The position numbers were made by a program, and so were the translations under genes. 64,000 bases of DNA from Streptomyces sp. CG1 (GTDB lineage: Bacteria; Actinomycetota; Actinomycetes; Streptomycetales; Streptomycetaceae), in contig NZ_CP163518.1 of NCBI RefSeq assembly GCF_041080625.1, positions 2,976,001 through 3,040,000 of the forward strand. The letters are read 5' to 3'. The notes under the pieces are model-generated. The model had not been told where the DNA came from. It saw only the letters and a list, made by a program, of their open reading frames with translations, and ran no database searches. Shown here piece after piece: positions 50,190 through 58,840 of the stretch; position 1 is the first letter of the stretch, and each line of letters starts with the position of its first letter.

Positions 50190-51686
50190 TCAGCTCTGGC
50201 CACCGGCCAGCTTCTCGCGCAGCGCGGCCAGCGCCTCGTCCGAAGCCAGCGCACCGGAGGTGTCCGCGCCCTCGGAGGAGTACGAACCGCCGGACGCGGC
50301 CGGAGCCGCACCCGCCGCGTCGCCGCCCTCGGCCGCAGCAGCGGCGTCGGCCTCGCGGGACTTGATGACCTGCTGCTGGTGCTGCTCGAAGCGCTGCTGC
50401 GCCTCGGCGTACTGGCGCTCCCACTCCTCGCGCTGCTTCTCGTAGCCCTCGAGCCAGTCGTTGGTCTCGGGGTCGAAGCCCTCGGGGTAGATGTAGTTGC
50501 CCTGGTCGTCGTAGGACGCGGCCATGCCGTACAGGGTCGGGTCGAACTCGACCGAGGCCGGGTCGGCACCGAAGGACTCGTTGGCCTGCTTCAGCGAGAG
50601 GCTGATGCGGCGACGCTCGAGGTCGATGTCGATGACCTTGACGAAGATCTCGTCGTTGACCTGGACGACCTGCTCCGGGATCTCCACGTGGCGCTCGGCC
50701 AGCTCGGAGATGTGGACCAGACCCTCGATGCCCTCGTCCACGCGGACGAACGCACCGAACGGAACCAGCTTCGTGACCTTACCGGGCACGACCTGGCCGA
50801 TCTGGTGGGTGCGGGCGAACTGCTGCCACGGGTCTTCCTGGGTCGCCTTCAGCGACAGGGAGACACGCTCGCGGTCCATGTCGACGTCGAGAACCTCGAC
50901 GGTGACCTCCTGGCCGACCTCGACAACCTCGGACGGGTGGTCGATGTGCTTCCAGGACAGCTCGGAGACGTGGACCAGACCGTCGACGCCACCCAGGTCC
51001 ACGAAGGCACCGAAGTTGACGATCGAGGAGACCACACCGGAGCGGACCTGACCCTTCTGCAGGGTTGTGAGGAACGTCTGGCGGACCTCGGACTGGGTCT
51101 GCTCCAGCCAGGCACGGCGGGACAGGACCACGTTGTTGCGGTTCTTGTCCAGCTCGATGATCTTGGCCTCGAGCTCCTTGCCGACGTACGGCTGGAGGTC
51201 GCGGACGCGGCGCATCTCGACCAGGGAGGCCGGGAGGAAGCCACGGAGGCCGATGTCGAGGATGAGACCACCCTTGACGACCTCGATGACGGTACCGGTG
51301 ACGATGCCGTCCTCTTCCTTGATCTTCTCGATGGTGCCCCAGGCACGCTCGTACTGGGCGCGCTTCTTCGAGAGGATCAGGCGGCCTTCCTTGTCCTCCT
51401 TCTGGAGGACCAGGGCCTCGATCTCGTCGCCGACGGCCACGACCTCGTTCGGGTCGACGTCGTGCTTGATCGAGAGCTCGCGGCTCGGGATGACACCTTC
51501 GGTCTTGTAACCGATGTCGAGCAGGACCTCGTCCCGGTCGACCTTCACGATGACGCCGTCGACGATGTCGCCGTCGTTGAAGTACTTGATCGTCTCGTCG
51601 ATCGCGGCGAGGAAGGCTTCCTCGTTACCGATGTCGTTGACCGCTACCTGCGGGGTGGTGGCGGTGGTCTCGGTGCTGCTCGTCAT
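50190..51686 (-). CDS. rpsA: 30S ribosomal protein S1
   Basis: A 498-residue ribosomal protein that helps load mRNA. Four S1 repeats are clear: GDIVDGVIVKVDRDEVLLDI, DGIVTGTVIEVVKGGLILDI, GQVRSGVVSSIVNFGAFVDL and GQVVPGKVTKLVPFGAFVRV. The C-terminal 110 residues are acidic, Ala/Gln-rich and disordered, as in other actinobacteria. ATG 51686 is used; the frame before it is leader. The gene has its own vegetative promoter (51895-51923), a leader of about 200 nt with competing hairpins, and a strong terminator. Confidence 0.97.
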   Translation of the reverse strand: MTSSTETTATTPQVAVNDIGNEEAFLAAIDETIKYFNDGDIVDGVIVKVDRDEVLLDIGYKTEGVIPSRELSIKHDVDPNEVVAVGDEIEALVLQKEDKEGRLILSKKRAQYERAWGTIEKIKEEDGIVTGTVIEVVKGGLILDIGLRGFLPASLVEMRRVRDLQPYVGKELEAKIIELDKNRNNVVLSRRAWLEQTQSEVRQTFLTTLQKGQVRSGVVSSIVNFGAFVDLGGVDGLVHVSELSWKHIDHPSEVVEVGQEVTVEVLDVDMDRERVSLSLKATQEDPWQQFARTHQIGQVVPGKVTKLVPFGAFVRVDEGIEGLVHISELAERHVEIPEQVVQVNDEIFVKVIDIDLERRRISLSLKQANESFGADPASVEFDPTLYGMAASYDDQGNYIYPEGFDPETNDWLEGYEKQREEWERQYAEAQQRFEQHQQQVIKSREADAAAAAEGGDAAGAAPAASGGSYSSEGADTSGALASDEALAALREKLAGGQS

Positions 51687-51778
51687 GTGGGAAAGGGCTC
51701 CGGTACGGACATTGAAGTCGTAGGTACTGCTTACGCCGGGAGCCCGTTTCGCTCTGCAGAAGCCGGACAGCCAAGGAA

Positions 51779-51813
51779 GCGCCACCAAATGGACACCGGG
51801 TGCCCGGTGGCGC
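51779..51813 (-). promoter_or_regulatory. Competing stem-loops in the rpsA leader
   Basis: GCGCCACC (51779-51786) pairs with GGTGGCGC (51806-51813). Alternatively CACCGGG (51794-51800) pairs with CCCGGTG (51803-51809). Both use bases 51806-51809, so the two folds exclude each other. S1 represses its own translation in other bacteria; a similar role here is inference. Confidence 0.5.
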
Positions 51814-51894
51814 CTCGACAACCGAGGGGACATACATACAGATGCGAGCGCAGCCTGCTACGTCTGAGGTGCGCAGGCCCGCAGCGCAACTTGT

Positions 51895-51923
51895 AGCATA
51901 CGGGGGCAGCCGGACAGGGTCAA
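51895..51923 (-). promoter_or_regulatory. Vegetative (HrdB-type) promoter of rpsA
   Basis: Minus strand: TTGACC (51923-51918), a 17-base spacer, TATGCT (51900-51895). This is a near-consensus sigma-70-type promoter. It predicts an rpsA leader of about 200 nt. Confidence 0.75.
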
Positions 51924-52063
51924 TGCGCGAAGGCGCACACCCGGGGCAGATCGCCGCATATCCGGCAGAAGAAACGTCCCTTGAGGCTACGCAGGCCGGT
52001 GGGACCACTTCCGTGGCGGACCCCTGAAGGGTTGGACGGAAGAGTACGACGAGGGAGCCGATC

Positions 52064-52897
52064 ATCCAAGAGCCGGAAGCGTACGAGCACGAAGGACCCG
52101 AGACCTTCGAGCCGGAAGCCACGCGACGTGACGCCGGGATCACGGAGAGCACACGGGCCAATCGTGGCTGGTGGGACCGCAACGCGGACGACTACCAGGT
52201 CGAGCACGGCACGTTCCTCGGCGACGACCGCTTCGTATGGGGTCCGGAGGGCCTGGACGAGGTGGAGGCCGAGCTGCTCGGCCCGCCGGAGGAGCTGAAG
52301 GGCAAGGACGTCCTGGAGATCGGCGCGGGCGCGGCGCAGTGCGCGCGCTGGCTGGCCGTCCAGGGCGCCCACCCCGTGGCGCTGGACCTCTCGCACCGCC
52401 AGCTGCAGCACGCGCTGCGGATCGGCGGATCGTTTCCGCTGGTCTGCGCCGACGCCGGCGCGCTGCCCTTCGCGGACGGCTCCTTCGACCTGGCCTGCTC
52501 GGCGTACGGGGCGCTGCCGTTCGTCGCGGACCCGCGGCTCGTGCTGCGCGAGGTGCGCCGGGTGCTGCGGCCGGGTGGCCGGTTCGTGTTCTCGGTGACG
52601 CATCCGATCCGCTGGGCGTTCCCGGACGAGCCGGGCCCCGAGGGCCTGTCGGTGTCCTCCTCCTACTTCGACCGCACGCCGTACGTGGAGCAGGACGAGG
52701 ACGGCCGCGCGGTCTACGTCGAGCACCACAGGACGCTCGGCGACCGCGTCCGGGACATCGTCGCGTCCGGTTTCCGGCTGGTGGACCTGGTCGAGCCGGA
52801 GTGGCCGTCCTGGAACACCTCGGAGTGGGGCGGCTGGTCGCCCCTGCGCGGGAACCTGATCCCGGGCACGGCCGTCTTCGTGTGCGAGCGCGACTGA
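52064..52897 (+). CDS. Class I SAM-dependent methyltransferase with an apparent AUC start
   Basis: About 277 residues if begun at 52064. The family N-terminus RANRGWWDRNADDYQVEHGT then FLGDDRFVWGPEGLDE precedes SAM motif I (VLEIGAGAAQCARWLAVQG) and VALDLSHRQLQHALR. No ATG, GTG or TTG occurs in frame between a TGA at 52025 and a GTG at 52259 or later that would delete the conserved N-terminus. The coding signal begins near ATC at 52064, with GAGGGAG 7-13 nt upstream. The likely explanations are a rare AUC start or a damaged start. Methyl acceptor unknown. Confidence 0.85.
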   Translation: MQEPEAYEHEGPETFEPEATRRDAGITESTRANRGWWDRNADDYQVEHGTFLGDDRFVWGPEGLDEVEAELLGPPEELKGKDVLEIGAGAAQCARWLAVQGAHPVALDLSHRQLQHALRIGGSFPLVCADAGALPFADGSFDLACSAYGALPFVADPRLVLREVRRVLRPGGRFVFSVTHPIRWAFPDEPGPEGLSVSSSYFDRTPYVEQDEDGRAVYVEHHRTLGDRVRDIVASGFRLVDLVEPEWPSWNTSEWGGWSPLRGNLIPGTAVFVCERD

Positions 52898-52955
52898 GTC
52901 GTTGCCGGCGTCCACGCGCGTGGGGCCCTTTTCGCCGTCGTACGACACTGGGGAC

Positions 52956-55481
52956 GTGATCCGTTACGACGCCCTGGACGCGCTGCCCGTGCGCTCCGCC
53001 CTGCCCGCCCTCGCCGATGCCCTGGAGAGCACCGGCACCGCCGTGCTCGTGGCGCCGCCCGGCACCGGCAAGACGACGCTGGTGCCGCTCGTGCTGGCGG
53101 GGCTGGTCGGCGGCGGGCCCGCGCGACGGGTCGTGGTGGCCGAGCCGCGCCGGATCGCGGCACGGGCGGCGGCCCGCCGGATGGCCTGGCTGCTCGGTGA
53201 GAAGCCCGGCGAGAACGTGGGCTTCACGGTGCGCGGGGAGCGTGCGGTGGGGCGGCACGCGCGCGTGGAGGTCGTGACGACCGGCGTGCTGCTGCAGCGG
53301 CTGCAACGGGACCAGGAGCTGCCCGGCGTCGACGTCGTCGTCCTCGACGAGTGCCATGAGCGGCATTTGGACGCCGACACGGCGGCCGCGTTCCTGTGGG
53401 ACGTACGGCAGGCGCTGCGGCCGGAGCTGCGACTGGTGGCCGCGTCGGCGACGACGGACGCGGCGGGCTGGGCCCGGCTGCTGGGCGGGGCGCCGGTGGT
53501 CGCGGCGGACGGCGTCACGCATCCGGTGGAGGTGGTGTGGGCGCCTCCAGTGCGGCCGGTACGGCCGCCGCACGGGATGCGCGTGGATCCGGCGCTGCTG
53601 GCGCACGCGGCCTCGGTGGTACGGCGGGCGCTGGCCGAGCGGGACGGGGACGTGCTGTGCTTCCTGCCCGGTGTGGGCGAGATCGCGCGCGTGGCGGGGC
53701 AGCTCGGCGGGCTCGGTGACATCGACGTGCTGCAGGTGCACGGGCGGGCGCCGGCCGCCGTGCAGGACGCGGTGCTGGCGCCCGGGGCGCGCCGCCGGGT
53801 GGTGCTGACGACCTCGGTGGCGGAGTCATCGCTGACCGTGCCCGGGGTGCGGGTGGTGGTGGACTCGGGGCTCGCGCGGGAGCCGCGGGTGGACCACGCG
53901 CGCGGGCTGAGCGGGCTGACGACGGTACGGGCGTCGCGGGCGGCCGGGCGGCAGCGGGCGGGGCGGGCCGGACGAGAGGCGCCGGGGGCGGTGTACCGGT
54001 GCTGGGCGGAGGCAGAGGACGGGCGTCTGCCGGCGTTTCCGGCGCCGGAGATCAGGGTGGCCGACCTGACCGCGTTTGCCTTGCAGGCGGCTTGCTGGGG
54101 CGATCCGGACGCCTCCGGGCTGGCGTTGCTCGACGCTCCGCCGGGTGGGGCGATGGCGGCGGCGCGCTCCGCGCTGACAGCGGTGGGGGCGGTGGACTCC
54201 GTCGGCAGGGCCACGCCGGTCGGTGTGCGGCTGGCCCGACTTGGAGTGCACCCCCGGCTGGGGCGGGCCTTGATGGATACGGCCGGCGAGGGTGCGGAGG
54301 TTGTCGCTCTGCTCTCTGAAGAGGTGCCCCGGGATTACGGGGATGATCTTGCCGGTGCGTTGCGCCGTGCGCGGCGTGGGGGTGACGCCTACGCCGCGCG
54401 GTGGTCTGCGGAAGTGCGGCGGCTGCGGGCCGTCTCCAAGGAGTTTTCCAACCCGCCCGCCCGTGAGTGTCGGATAGGAAGTGTCCCTGAGATCGGGCCG
54501 GGCACCAGTGAGGAGCGGCTCGCCGGGTTCGTCGCCGCGCTCGCCTTTCCCGAGCGTGTCGCCAGGCTCGACGGCGGGTCGTACCTGATGGCGTCCGGAA
54601 CCCGGGCCGAGCTGTCCGACGGGTCCGCCCTGCGGGGCGCTCCCTGGATCGTCGTCGCCGTCGCCGATCGGCCCGCCGGGAAGGGGCACGCGCGCGTGCT
54701 GCTCGGAGCCGCCGTGGAGGAGGGCGTGGCGCTCACTGCCGCCGGGGCCCTGCTCGGCGAGCGGGACGAAGTGCACTGGGCCGACGGTGACGTCGTGGCC
54801 CGGCATGTCGAACGGCTGGGGACGATCGAGCTGGCCGTGCGGCAGCTCAGGGACGCCGATCCGGCGCTCGTACGCGCCGCTCTCCTCGACGGACTGCGCC
54901 AGGAGGGGCTGGGGCTGCTGCGGTGGACGGTGGATGCGGAGACGCTGCGGCAGCGGCTGGCGTTTCTGCGGGCGCATCTCGGGGAGCCATGGCCGGACGT
55001 GTCCGACGATGCGCTCCACGCGCGCGTGGAGGAGTGGCTGGAGCCGGAGCTGGGCCGGGCACGGCAGCGGGCGGATCTCGGCCGGATCGACGCCGGGCAG
55101 GCACTTGCCCGGCTGCTGCCCTGGGCCGGCGGGGAGGCCGGCCGGCTGGACGAGCTGGCGCCCGAGCGGATCACCGTACCGAGTGGGTCCAGAATCCGGA
55201 TCGACTATCGGGACCCGGAGCGGCCGGTGCTCGCGGTGAAGCTTCAGGAGATGTTCGGACTGGCGCAGACGCCGGAGGTGGCGGGGGTGCCGTTGCTCGT
55301 CCATCTGCTCTCGCCGGCCGGGCGGCCCGCCGCCGTCACCGGCGACCTCGCCTCCTTCTGGAAGGACGGCTACAAGGGCGTACGGGCTGAGCTGCGCGGG
55401 CGGTATCCGAAGCATCCGTGGCCCGAGGACCCGGCGACCGCCGAGCCCACCCGGCACACCAACGCGCGGCTCAGGCGCTGA
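52956..55481 (+). CDS. hrpB: ATP-dependent helicase HrpB
   Basis: An 841-residue DEAH-box (SF2) helicase. Motifs: Walker A VAPPGTGKTTLVPL, Ia RRVVVAEPRRIAARAAARRM, II VVLDECHERHLDADT, III AASATTD, and VI RQRAGRAGREAPGAVYR. The HrpB C-terminal domain ends with VPLLVHLLSPAGRPAAVTGD, LASFWKDGYKGVRAELRGRY, PKHPWPEDP, which is diagnostic. GTG at 52956 was chosen to begin VIRYDALDALPV. Substrate RNA is not established. Its 3' end overlaps the convergent DUF3068 gene by 11 bases. Confidence 0.94.
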   Translation: MIRYDALDALPVRSALPALADALESTGTAVLVAPPGTGKTTLVPLVLAGLVGGGPARRVVVAEPRRIAARAAARRMAWLLGEKPGENVGFTVRGERAVGRHARVEVVTTGVLLQRLQRDQELPGVDVVVLDECHERHLDADTAAAFLWDVRQALRPELRLVAASATTDAAGWARLLGGAPVVAADGVTHPVEVVWAPPVRPVRPPHGMRVDPALLAHAASVVRRALAERDGDVLCFLPGVGEIARVAGQLGGLGDIDVLQVHGRAPAAVQDAVLAPGARRRVVLTTSVAESSLTVPGVRVVVDSGLAREPRVDHARGLSGLTTVRASRAAGRQRAGRAGREAPGAVYRCWAEAEDGRLPAFPAPEIRVADLTAFALQAACWGDPDASGLALLDAPPGGAMAAARSALTAVGAVDSVGRATPVGVRLARLGVHPRLGRALMDTAGEGAEVVALLSEEVPRDYGDDLAGALRRARRGGDAYAARWSAEVRRLRAVSKEFSNPPARECRIGSVPEIGPGTSEERLAGFVAALAFPERVARLDGGSYLMASGTRAELSDGSALRGAPWIVVAVADRPAGKGHARVLLGAAVEEGVALTAAGALLGERDEVHWADGDVVARHVERLGTIELAVRQLRDADPALVRAALLDGLRQEGLGLLRWTVDAETLRQRLAFLRAHLGEPWPDVSDDALHARVEEWLEPELGRARQRADLGRIDAGQALARLLPWAGGEAGRLDELAPERITVPSGSRIRIDYRDPERPVLAVKLQEMFGLAQTPEVAGVPLLVHLLSPAGRPAAVTGDLASFWKDGYKGVRAELRGRYPKHPWPEDPATAEPTRHTNARLRR

Positions 55482-56463
55482 CCGGTTCGGGTTGCGTCGC
55501 CTCCTCGGGGGCCGGGTCCTCGGGGCGCCGGGCGCGGGCCTCCAGATAGAGGGAGAGGGCGAGCAGGAGCAGGCCGAGGGTCAGGGAGCCCCAGGGGACG
55601 TACGAGGTGAGCATCAGGACCAGGGTGCGGTTGTGCTTGACCAGGGCGACGGTGTGCTCGATGTAGTCCTCGCGCATCTTCACGTCCCCGGCGAACGCCG
55701 TGACGCCGGCCCGGCTGCCGAGGAGGGTGCCGCCGCGCAGTTCCTCCTTGTGGAGTTCCTCGCCGTACACGGGCGCGCCGGTGACCGGTTCGACCCAGAA
55801 CCTGCGGACGGTGCTGTACCAGCGGGTGGTGCCCGTCTTGGCCACCGATTCCGGTGTGATGCCCTGGACGGGCATCGTCTTCGGCATGGGGACCTTGGTC
55901 CAGGGGATGGTCTGTTCGAAGTAGTAGACCTTCAGGCCGCGGAAGGTCTGCGTGCCCTTGTAGTGGATGGGGCTGGTGGTGCGGGTCTGCGCGTCGAAGT
56001 ACTCGTAGTCGCGTTTCTGCGTCAGGAAGGGCCACTTGAACTCGATGCCCTCGCGGGTGACGGGGTCGCCGTCGACCATCTCGCCGGTGGCGTGCACGGG
56101 GTCCTGGCTGTGGGCGTCGAAGATGTAGCGCTCGGGGACGCGGGAGACCATCTTGCCGTCGGGGCCCTGGACGTAGGAGAGGCTGTCCCAGACCACGACC
56201 GGCCGCCCCGCCGTCTCCTCGATCTTCTTCGCGGCCTCGACGTTGCCTTTGAGGGTCTGCACGATGGTGACCTTGGAGACCTTCCGCGCGCGCATCGTGC
56301 CGTAGTCGAGGAGGGTGGCGCCCTTGGCCTCGAGGACCATGTCCTGGTACTGGTTCGCGGGGATCCTGGCCAGGCGCGGGAAGGCGTACCAGCGCATGAG
56401 CGGGGACAGCGCCGCGCAGAAGACGGCGCAGGCGAGCAGGACCAGGCTTGCCTTGCGGCGCAT
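55471..56463 (-). CDS. DUF3068 membrane-anchored exported protein
   Basis: A 330-residue protein with an N-terminal membrane helix (LVLLACAVFCAALSPLM), a large extracytoplasmic beta-rich domain (ARKVSKVTIVQTLKGNVEAA, RPVVVWDSLSYVQGPDG, RYIFDAHSQDPVHATGE), and a C-terminal helix (LTSYVPWGSLTLGLLLLALS). This is the porin-PorA-like DUF3068 family of actinobacteria; function unknown. Start ATG 56463 has GGAGG upstream. Confidence 0.9.
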   Translation of the reverse strand: MRRKASLVLLACAVFCAALSPLMRWYAFPRLARIPANQYQDMVLEAKGATLLDYGTMRARKVSKVTIVQTLKGNVEAAKKIEETAGRPVVVWDSLSYVQGPDGKMVSRVPERYIFDAHSQDPVHATGEMVDGDPVTREGIEFKWPFLTQKRDYEYFDAQTRTTSPIHYKGTQTFRGLKVYYFEQTIPWTKVPMPKTMPVQGITPESVAKTGTTRWYSTVRRFWVEPVTGAPVYGEELHKEELRGGTLLGSRAGVTAFAGDVKMREDYIEHTVALVKHNRTLVLMLTSYVPWGSLTLGLLLLALSLYLEARARRPEDPAPEEATQPEPVSA

Positions 56464-56500
56464 TGCAGGCCTCCTTCCCGGGCGGGCGCGGCTACGGCGG

Positions 56501-56635
56501 CTACGGGTGCGTGGGCACCGTCGACAGCAGCGGCTTGGGAGACGTACCGCCCGACGGCGTACCCATGGCGGTCATCGCCAGGACCAGGGCGAGGGCGAGG
56601 ACGAGACCGGTCGCGGCGGCGATCAGAGCGCGCAT
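56501..56635 (-). CDS. SPW_0924 family small membrane protein (44 aa)
   Basis: A tiny gene: MRALIAAATGLVLALALVLA, then MTAMGTPSGGTSPKPLLSTV, then PTHP and TAG. I recognise it as the SPW_0924 family of Streptomyces: one membrane helix or signal anchor and a short outside tail ending in PTHP. GGGAGG precedes the ATG at 56635. It lies 37 bases upstream of DUF3068 on the same strand, so the two are likely cotranscribed. Function unknown. Confidence 0.88.
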   Translation of the reverse strand: MRALIAAATGLVLALALVLAMTAMGTPSGGTSPKPLLSTVPTHP

Positions 56636-56744
56636 ACGGGCCTCCCGTCGAACGGTCTGTATCCCAAGGGTTCCTGATGGAGCGTCAGGTGGGGCACCGT
56701 AGCAACGGGCGGGTGAGATGAGAACAGCGGTGCACGCACGAACG

Positions 56745-56780
56745 AGGGCGCCCTCCCCGCCGGTGCGGAGAGGGCGCCCT
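56745..56780 (-). terminator. Terminator of the lytic transglycosylase gene
   Basis: AGGGCGCCCTCCCCGC (56745-56760) pairs with GCGGAGAGGGCGCCCT (56765-56780), one mismatch in 16, around a CGGT loop, 17 bases past the stop codon. Confidence 0.88.
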
Positions 56781-56796
56781 GCCGGTGCGTGTGGTG

Positions 56797-58524
56797 TCAG
56801 GAGGAGCTGGACGGGCTCGGGGACGGGGTCGGGCTCGCCGAGGTGTCGTCGGCGGCGACCTTCAGCTCGACGGTGAGCGTCGTGCCACCGGCCGTGGTGA
56901 TGCGGAGCAGGAAGGTGCCGGTGTTGTCGTCCGCGTACAGCTTCGGCAGCGTCAGCAGGCCCTTGGCGTCCGTCAGCAGACCGTCGAGGGTGCGTACGGG
57001 CTTGCCGTTCTTGTCCTTGAAGTAGGGGCCCTTGTCGTTCTCACTGGTGTCGAGCGGGGACTTGATCAGGGTGGCGGTGGCCGCCACCTTGTCCGCGACG
57101 GCGCCCTTGTACGTCGCCTTCACCTGGACCTGGTCGGCGAACTCGCCGCCCGGGGTGCAGGTCAGCGGGGTGTCGCTGGTGCGGGTCAGGGTGTCGGCGA
57201 CGCGCTCGGTGACGGTGGCCGTGTAGTCGGCACCCTTGACCGAGCGGCCCACGACGGTGGCGGTGACCTTGAAGCCGCCGGTCTTCTCGCCCGCCTGGAG
57301 CGCCGGTGCGAGGGCGACGCCCCGGGCGTCGGTGGTGACCGTGGCCACGGTCTCGCCGCCGGTGAAGGTGGCGTCGGTGTCCCCGCTGATCGTGAACCTG
57401 ATCCTGACCTTGGCCACGGACTTGTCGGCCTTGGTCTCGGCACGCGTGCCGATCCGCTCGGCGAAGGCGTGGCCGGCCATCGCGGTGAGCTGCGCGGTGT
57501 CCGCGTCCTGAAGGTGGTCCACCGTGTCGGTGGGGGTCTGCGGAGTCGTCGGCGGGACCGGCGGCTTCGGGCTGGGGTTGCCGCTGCCGCCGCCGGGCTT
57601 GCCGGGCTTCGGGTCCGGCCTGGGGTCCGGCTTGGTCGTCGGCGGGTTCGACGGCTTCGGGGACTGGGAGTGCCGGCTGCTGTCGTCGCTGCGATGGCCG
57701 GGCACGCTGCCGGTGCCGTTGGGTACGGAGTGGGTGCCCTTGCGGTAGTACTCCAGCCACGACAGGACGGTGCTCAGATAGTCCTGCGAGTCGTTGTAGC
57801 TGAGGATGGCGCTGTGCAGGTCGTCCTCGCGCGAGAGGTCCCAGCCGTTGCGGCACAGGTAGTCGCCTGCGGCGAGGGCGGCGTCGTAGACGTTGTTGGG
57901 GTCCTTCTTGCCGTCGCCGTTGCCGTCGCGGCCCGCCCAGGCCCAGGTCGACGGGATGAACTGCATGGGGCCGACGGCCTGGTCGTACTCGGTGTTGCCG
58001 TCGTACTCGCCGTGGTCGGTGTCCTTGACGAGCGCGAAGCCGTTGCCGTCGAGCGCCGGGCCCAGGATCCGGCCGATCGTGGTGCCGTCGGCGTCGACCC
58101 GACCGCCGTCGGCCTGGCCCGACTCGACCTTGCCGATGGCGGCGAGCAGTTGCCAGGGCAGGTTGCAGCCCGGCTTGGTGGAGCGCAGTTCGGCCTCGGC
58201 CTTCTTGTAGGCGTCGAGGACCGTCGCCGGTATGCCGGCCTCGGCGTCGCCCGTGGCGACGGGAGTGCCGGCGGTCGTCGGCGAGGGGCTGGGACGGGGG
58301 CTGTTGAGCGGCGGCAGGTCCGTGTAGTACGGCGAGTTGCCGGTGGCGTTGCCGTCGGAGGTCGCGCCGGGCACAGGGGCGGAGGCGCCTGCCGCGGTCT
58401 GTCTGCCGTGGTCCTCGCCGGTCGCTCCCGGAGCCTGGGACGCGGACAGGGCCGCGACCGCTGCCGCGGCCACGGCGGTGGTCGCCGCCCCCTTGCGTAG
58501 CCGCCTTCCGAAATGCGCCGCCAT
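56797..58524 (-). CDS. Secreted lytic transglycosylase (SLT/MltB-like) with Ig-like C-terminal part
   Basis: A 575-residue exported protein. Signal peptide (RRLRKGAATTAVAAAAVAAL), a Pro/Ser linker, then the catalytic domain at about 100-260 (PWQLLAAIGKVESGQADGGR with the catalytic Glu; AVGPMQFIPSTWAWAGRDGN; DGKKDPNNVYDAALAAGDYL). A Pro-rich wall-spanning linker (PPTTKPDPRPDPKPGKPGGG) leads to beta-rich repeats (about 400-560) and a Ser/Pro tail. It cleaves peptidoglycan glycan strands. The 316 bases upstream (58525-58840) hold its promoter and a small AGACG...CGTCT hairpin but no riboswitch I recognise. Confidence 0.91.
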   Translation of the reverse strand: MAAHFGRRLRKGAATTAVAAAAVAALSASQAPGATGEDHGRQTAAGASAPVPGATSDGNATGNSPYYTDLPPLNSPRPSPSPTTAGTPVATGDAEAGIPATVLDAYKKAEAELRSTKPGCNLPWQLLAAIGKVESGQADGGRVDADGTTIGRILGPALDGNGFALVKDTDHGEYDGNTEYDQAVGPMQFIPSTWAWAGRDGNGDGKKDPNNVYDAALAAGDYLCRNGWDLSREDDLHSAILSYNDSQDYLSTVLSWLEYYRKGTHSVPNGTGSVPGHRSDDSSRHSQSPKPSNPPTTKPDPRPDPKPGKPGGGSGNPSPKPPVPPTTPQTPTDTVDHLQDADTAQLTAMAGHAFAERIGTRAETKADKSVAKVRIRFTISGDTDATFTGGETVATVTTDARGVALAPALQAGEKTGGFKVTATVVGRSVKGADYTATVTERVADTLTRTSDTPLTCTPGGEFADQVQVKATYKGAVADKVAATATLIKSPLDTSENDKGPYFKDKNGKPVRTLDGLLTDAKGLLTLPKLYADDNTGTFLLRITTAGGTTLTVELKVAADDTSASPTPSPSPSSSS

Positions 58525-58840
58525 CGAGTGAACCCCTCCCGTGGACGCCCCGCGTCCGTCTCCGTCGGTCTGCCCTCGCTCTGGTGTGACGGTCGACCCG
58601 GTGTTCAGGTTGCGCCTGAGACGTCCTTACGTCTGTGCGTTGTGCGTACGACCGTGCGTTCGGCACGGCGACTCAGGCGACCCTACGGCAACTTGCTGTG
58701 CGTCGGGACCCGTTCTCGCCCGATTTCACCGGTTGGCCGACTCTCGTTGTCGCGTACGGTCCGCACGGGGGCCGCGCATACTGGACGGGACTCGATCACC
58801 GGCTCGATGCCGTGGCCGACGACCGTCCCGGGGAGCCCTG

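Noticed and set aside
58525..58840. A cyclic di-AMP (ydaO-type) riboswitch before the lytic transglycosylase gene
   Set aside because: Such riboswitches control cell-wall hydrolases in actinobacteria, but the conserved core sequences were not found here.
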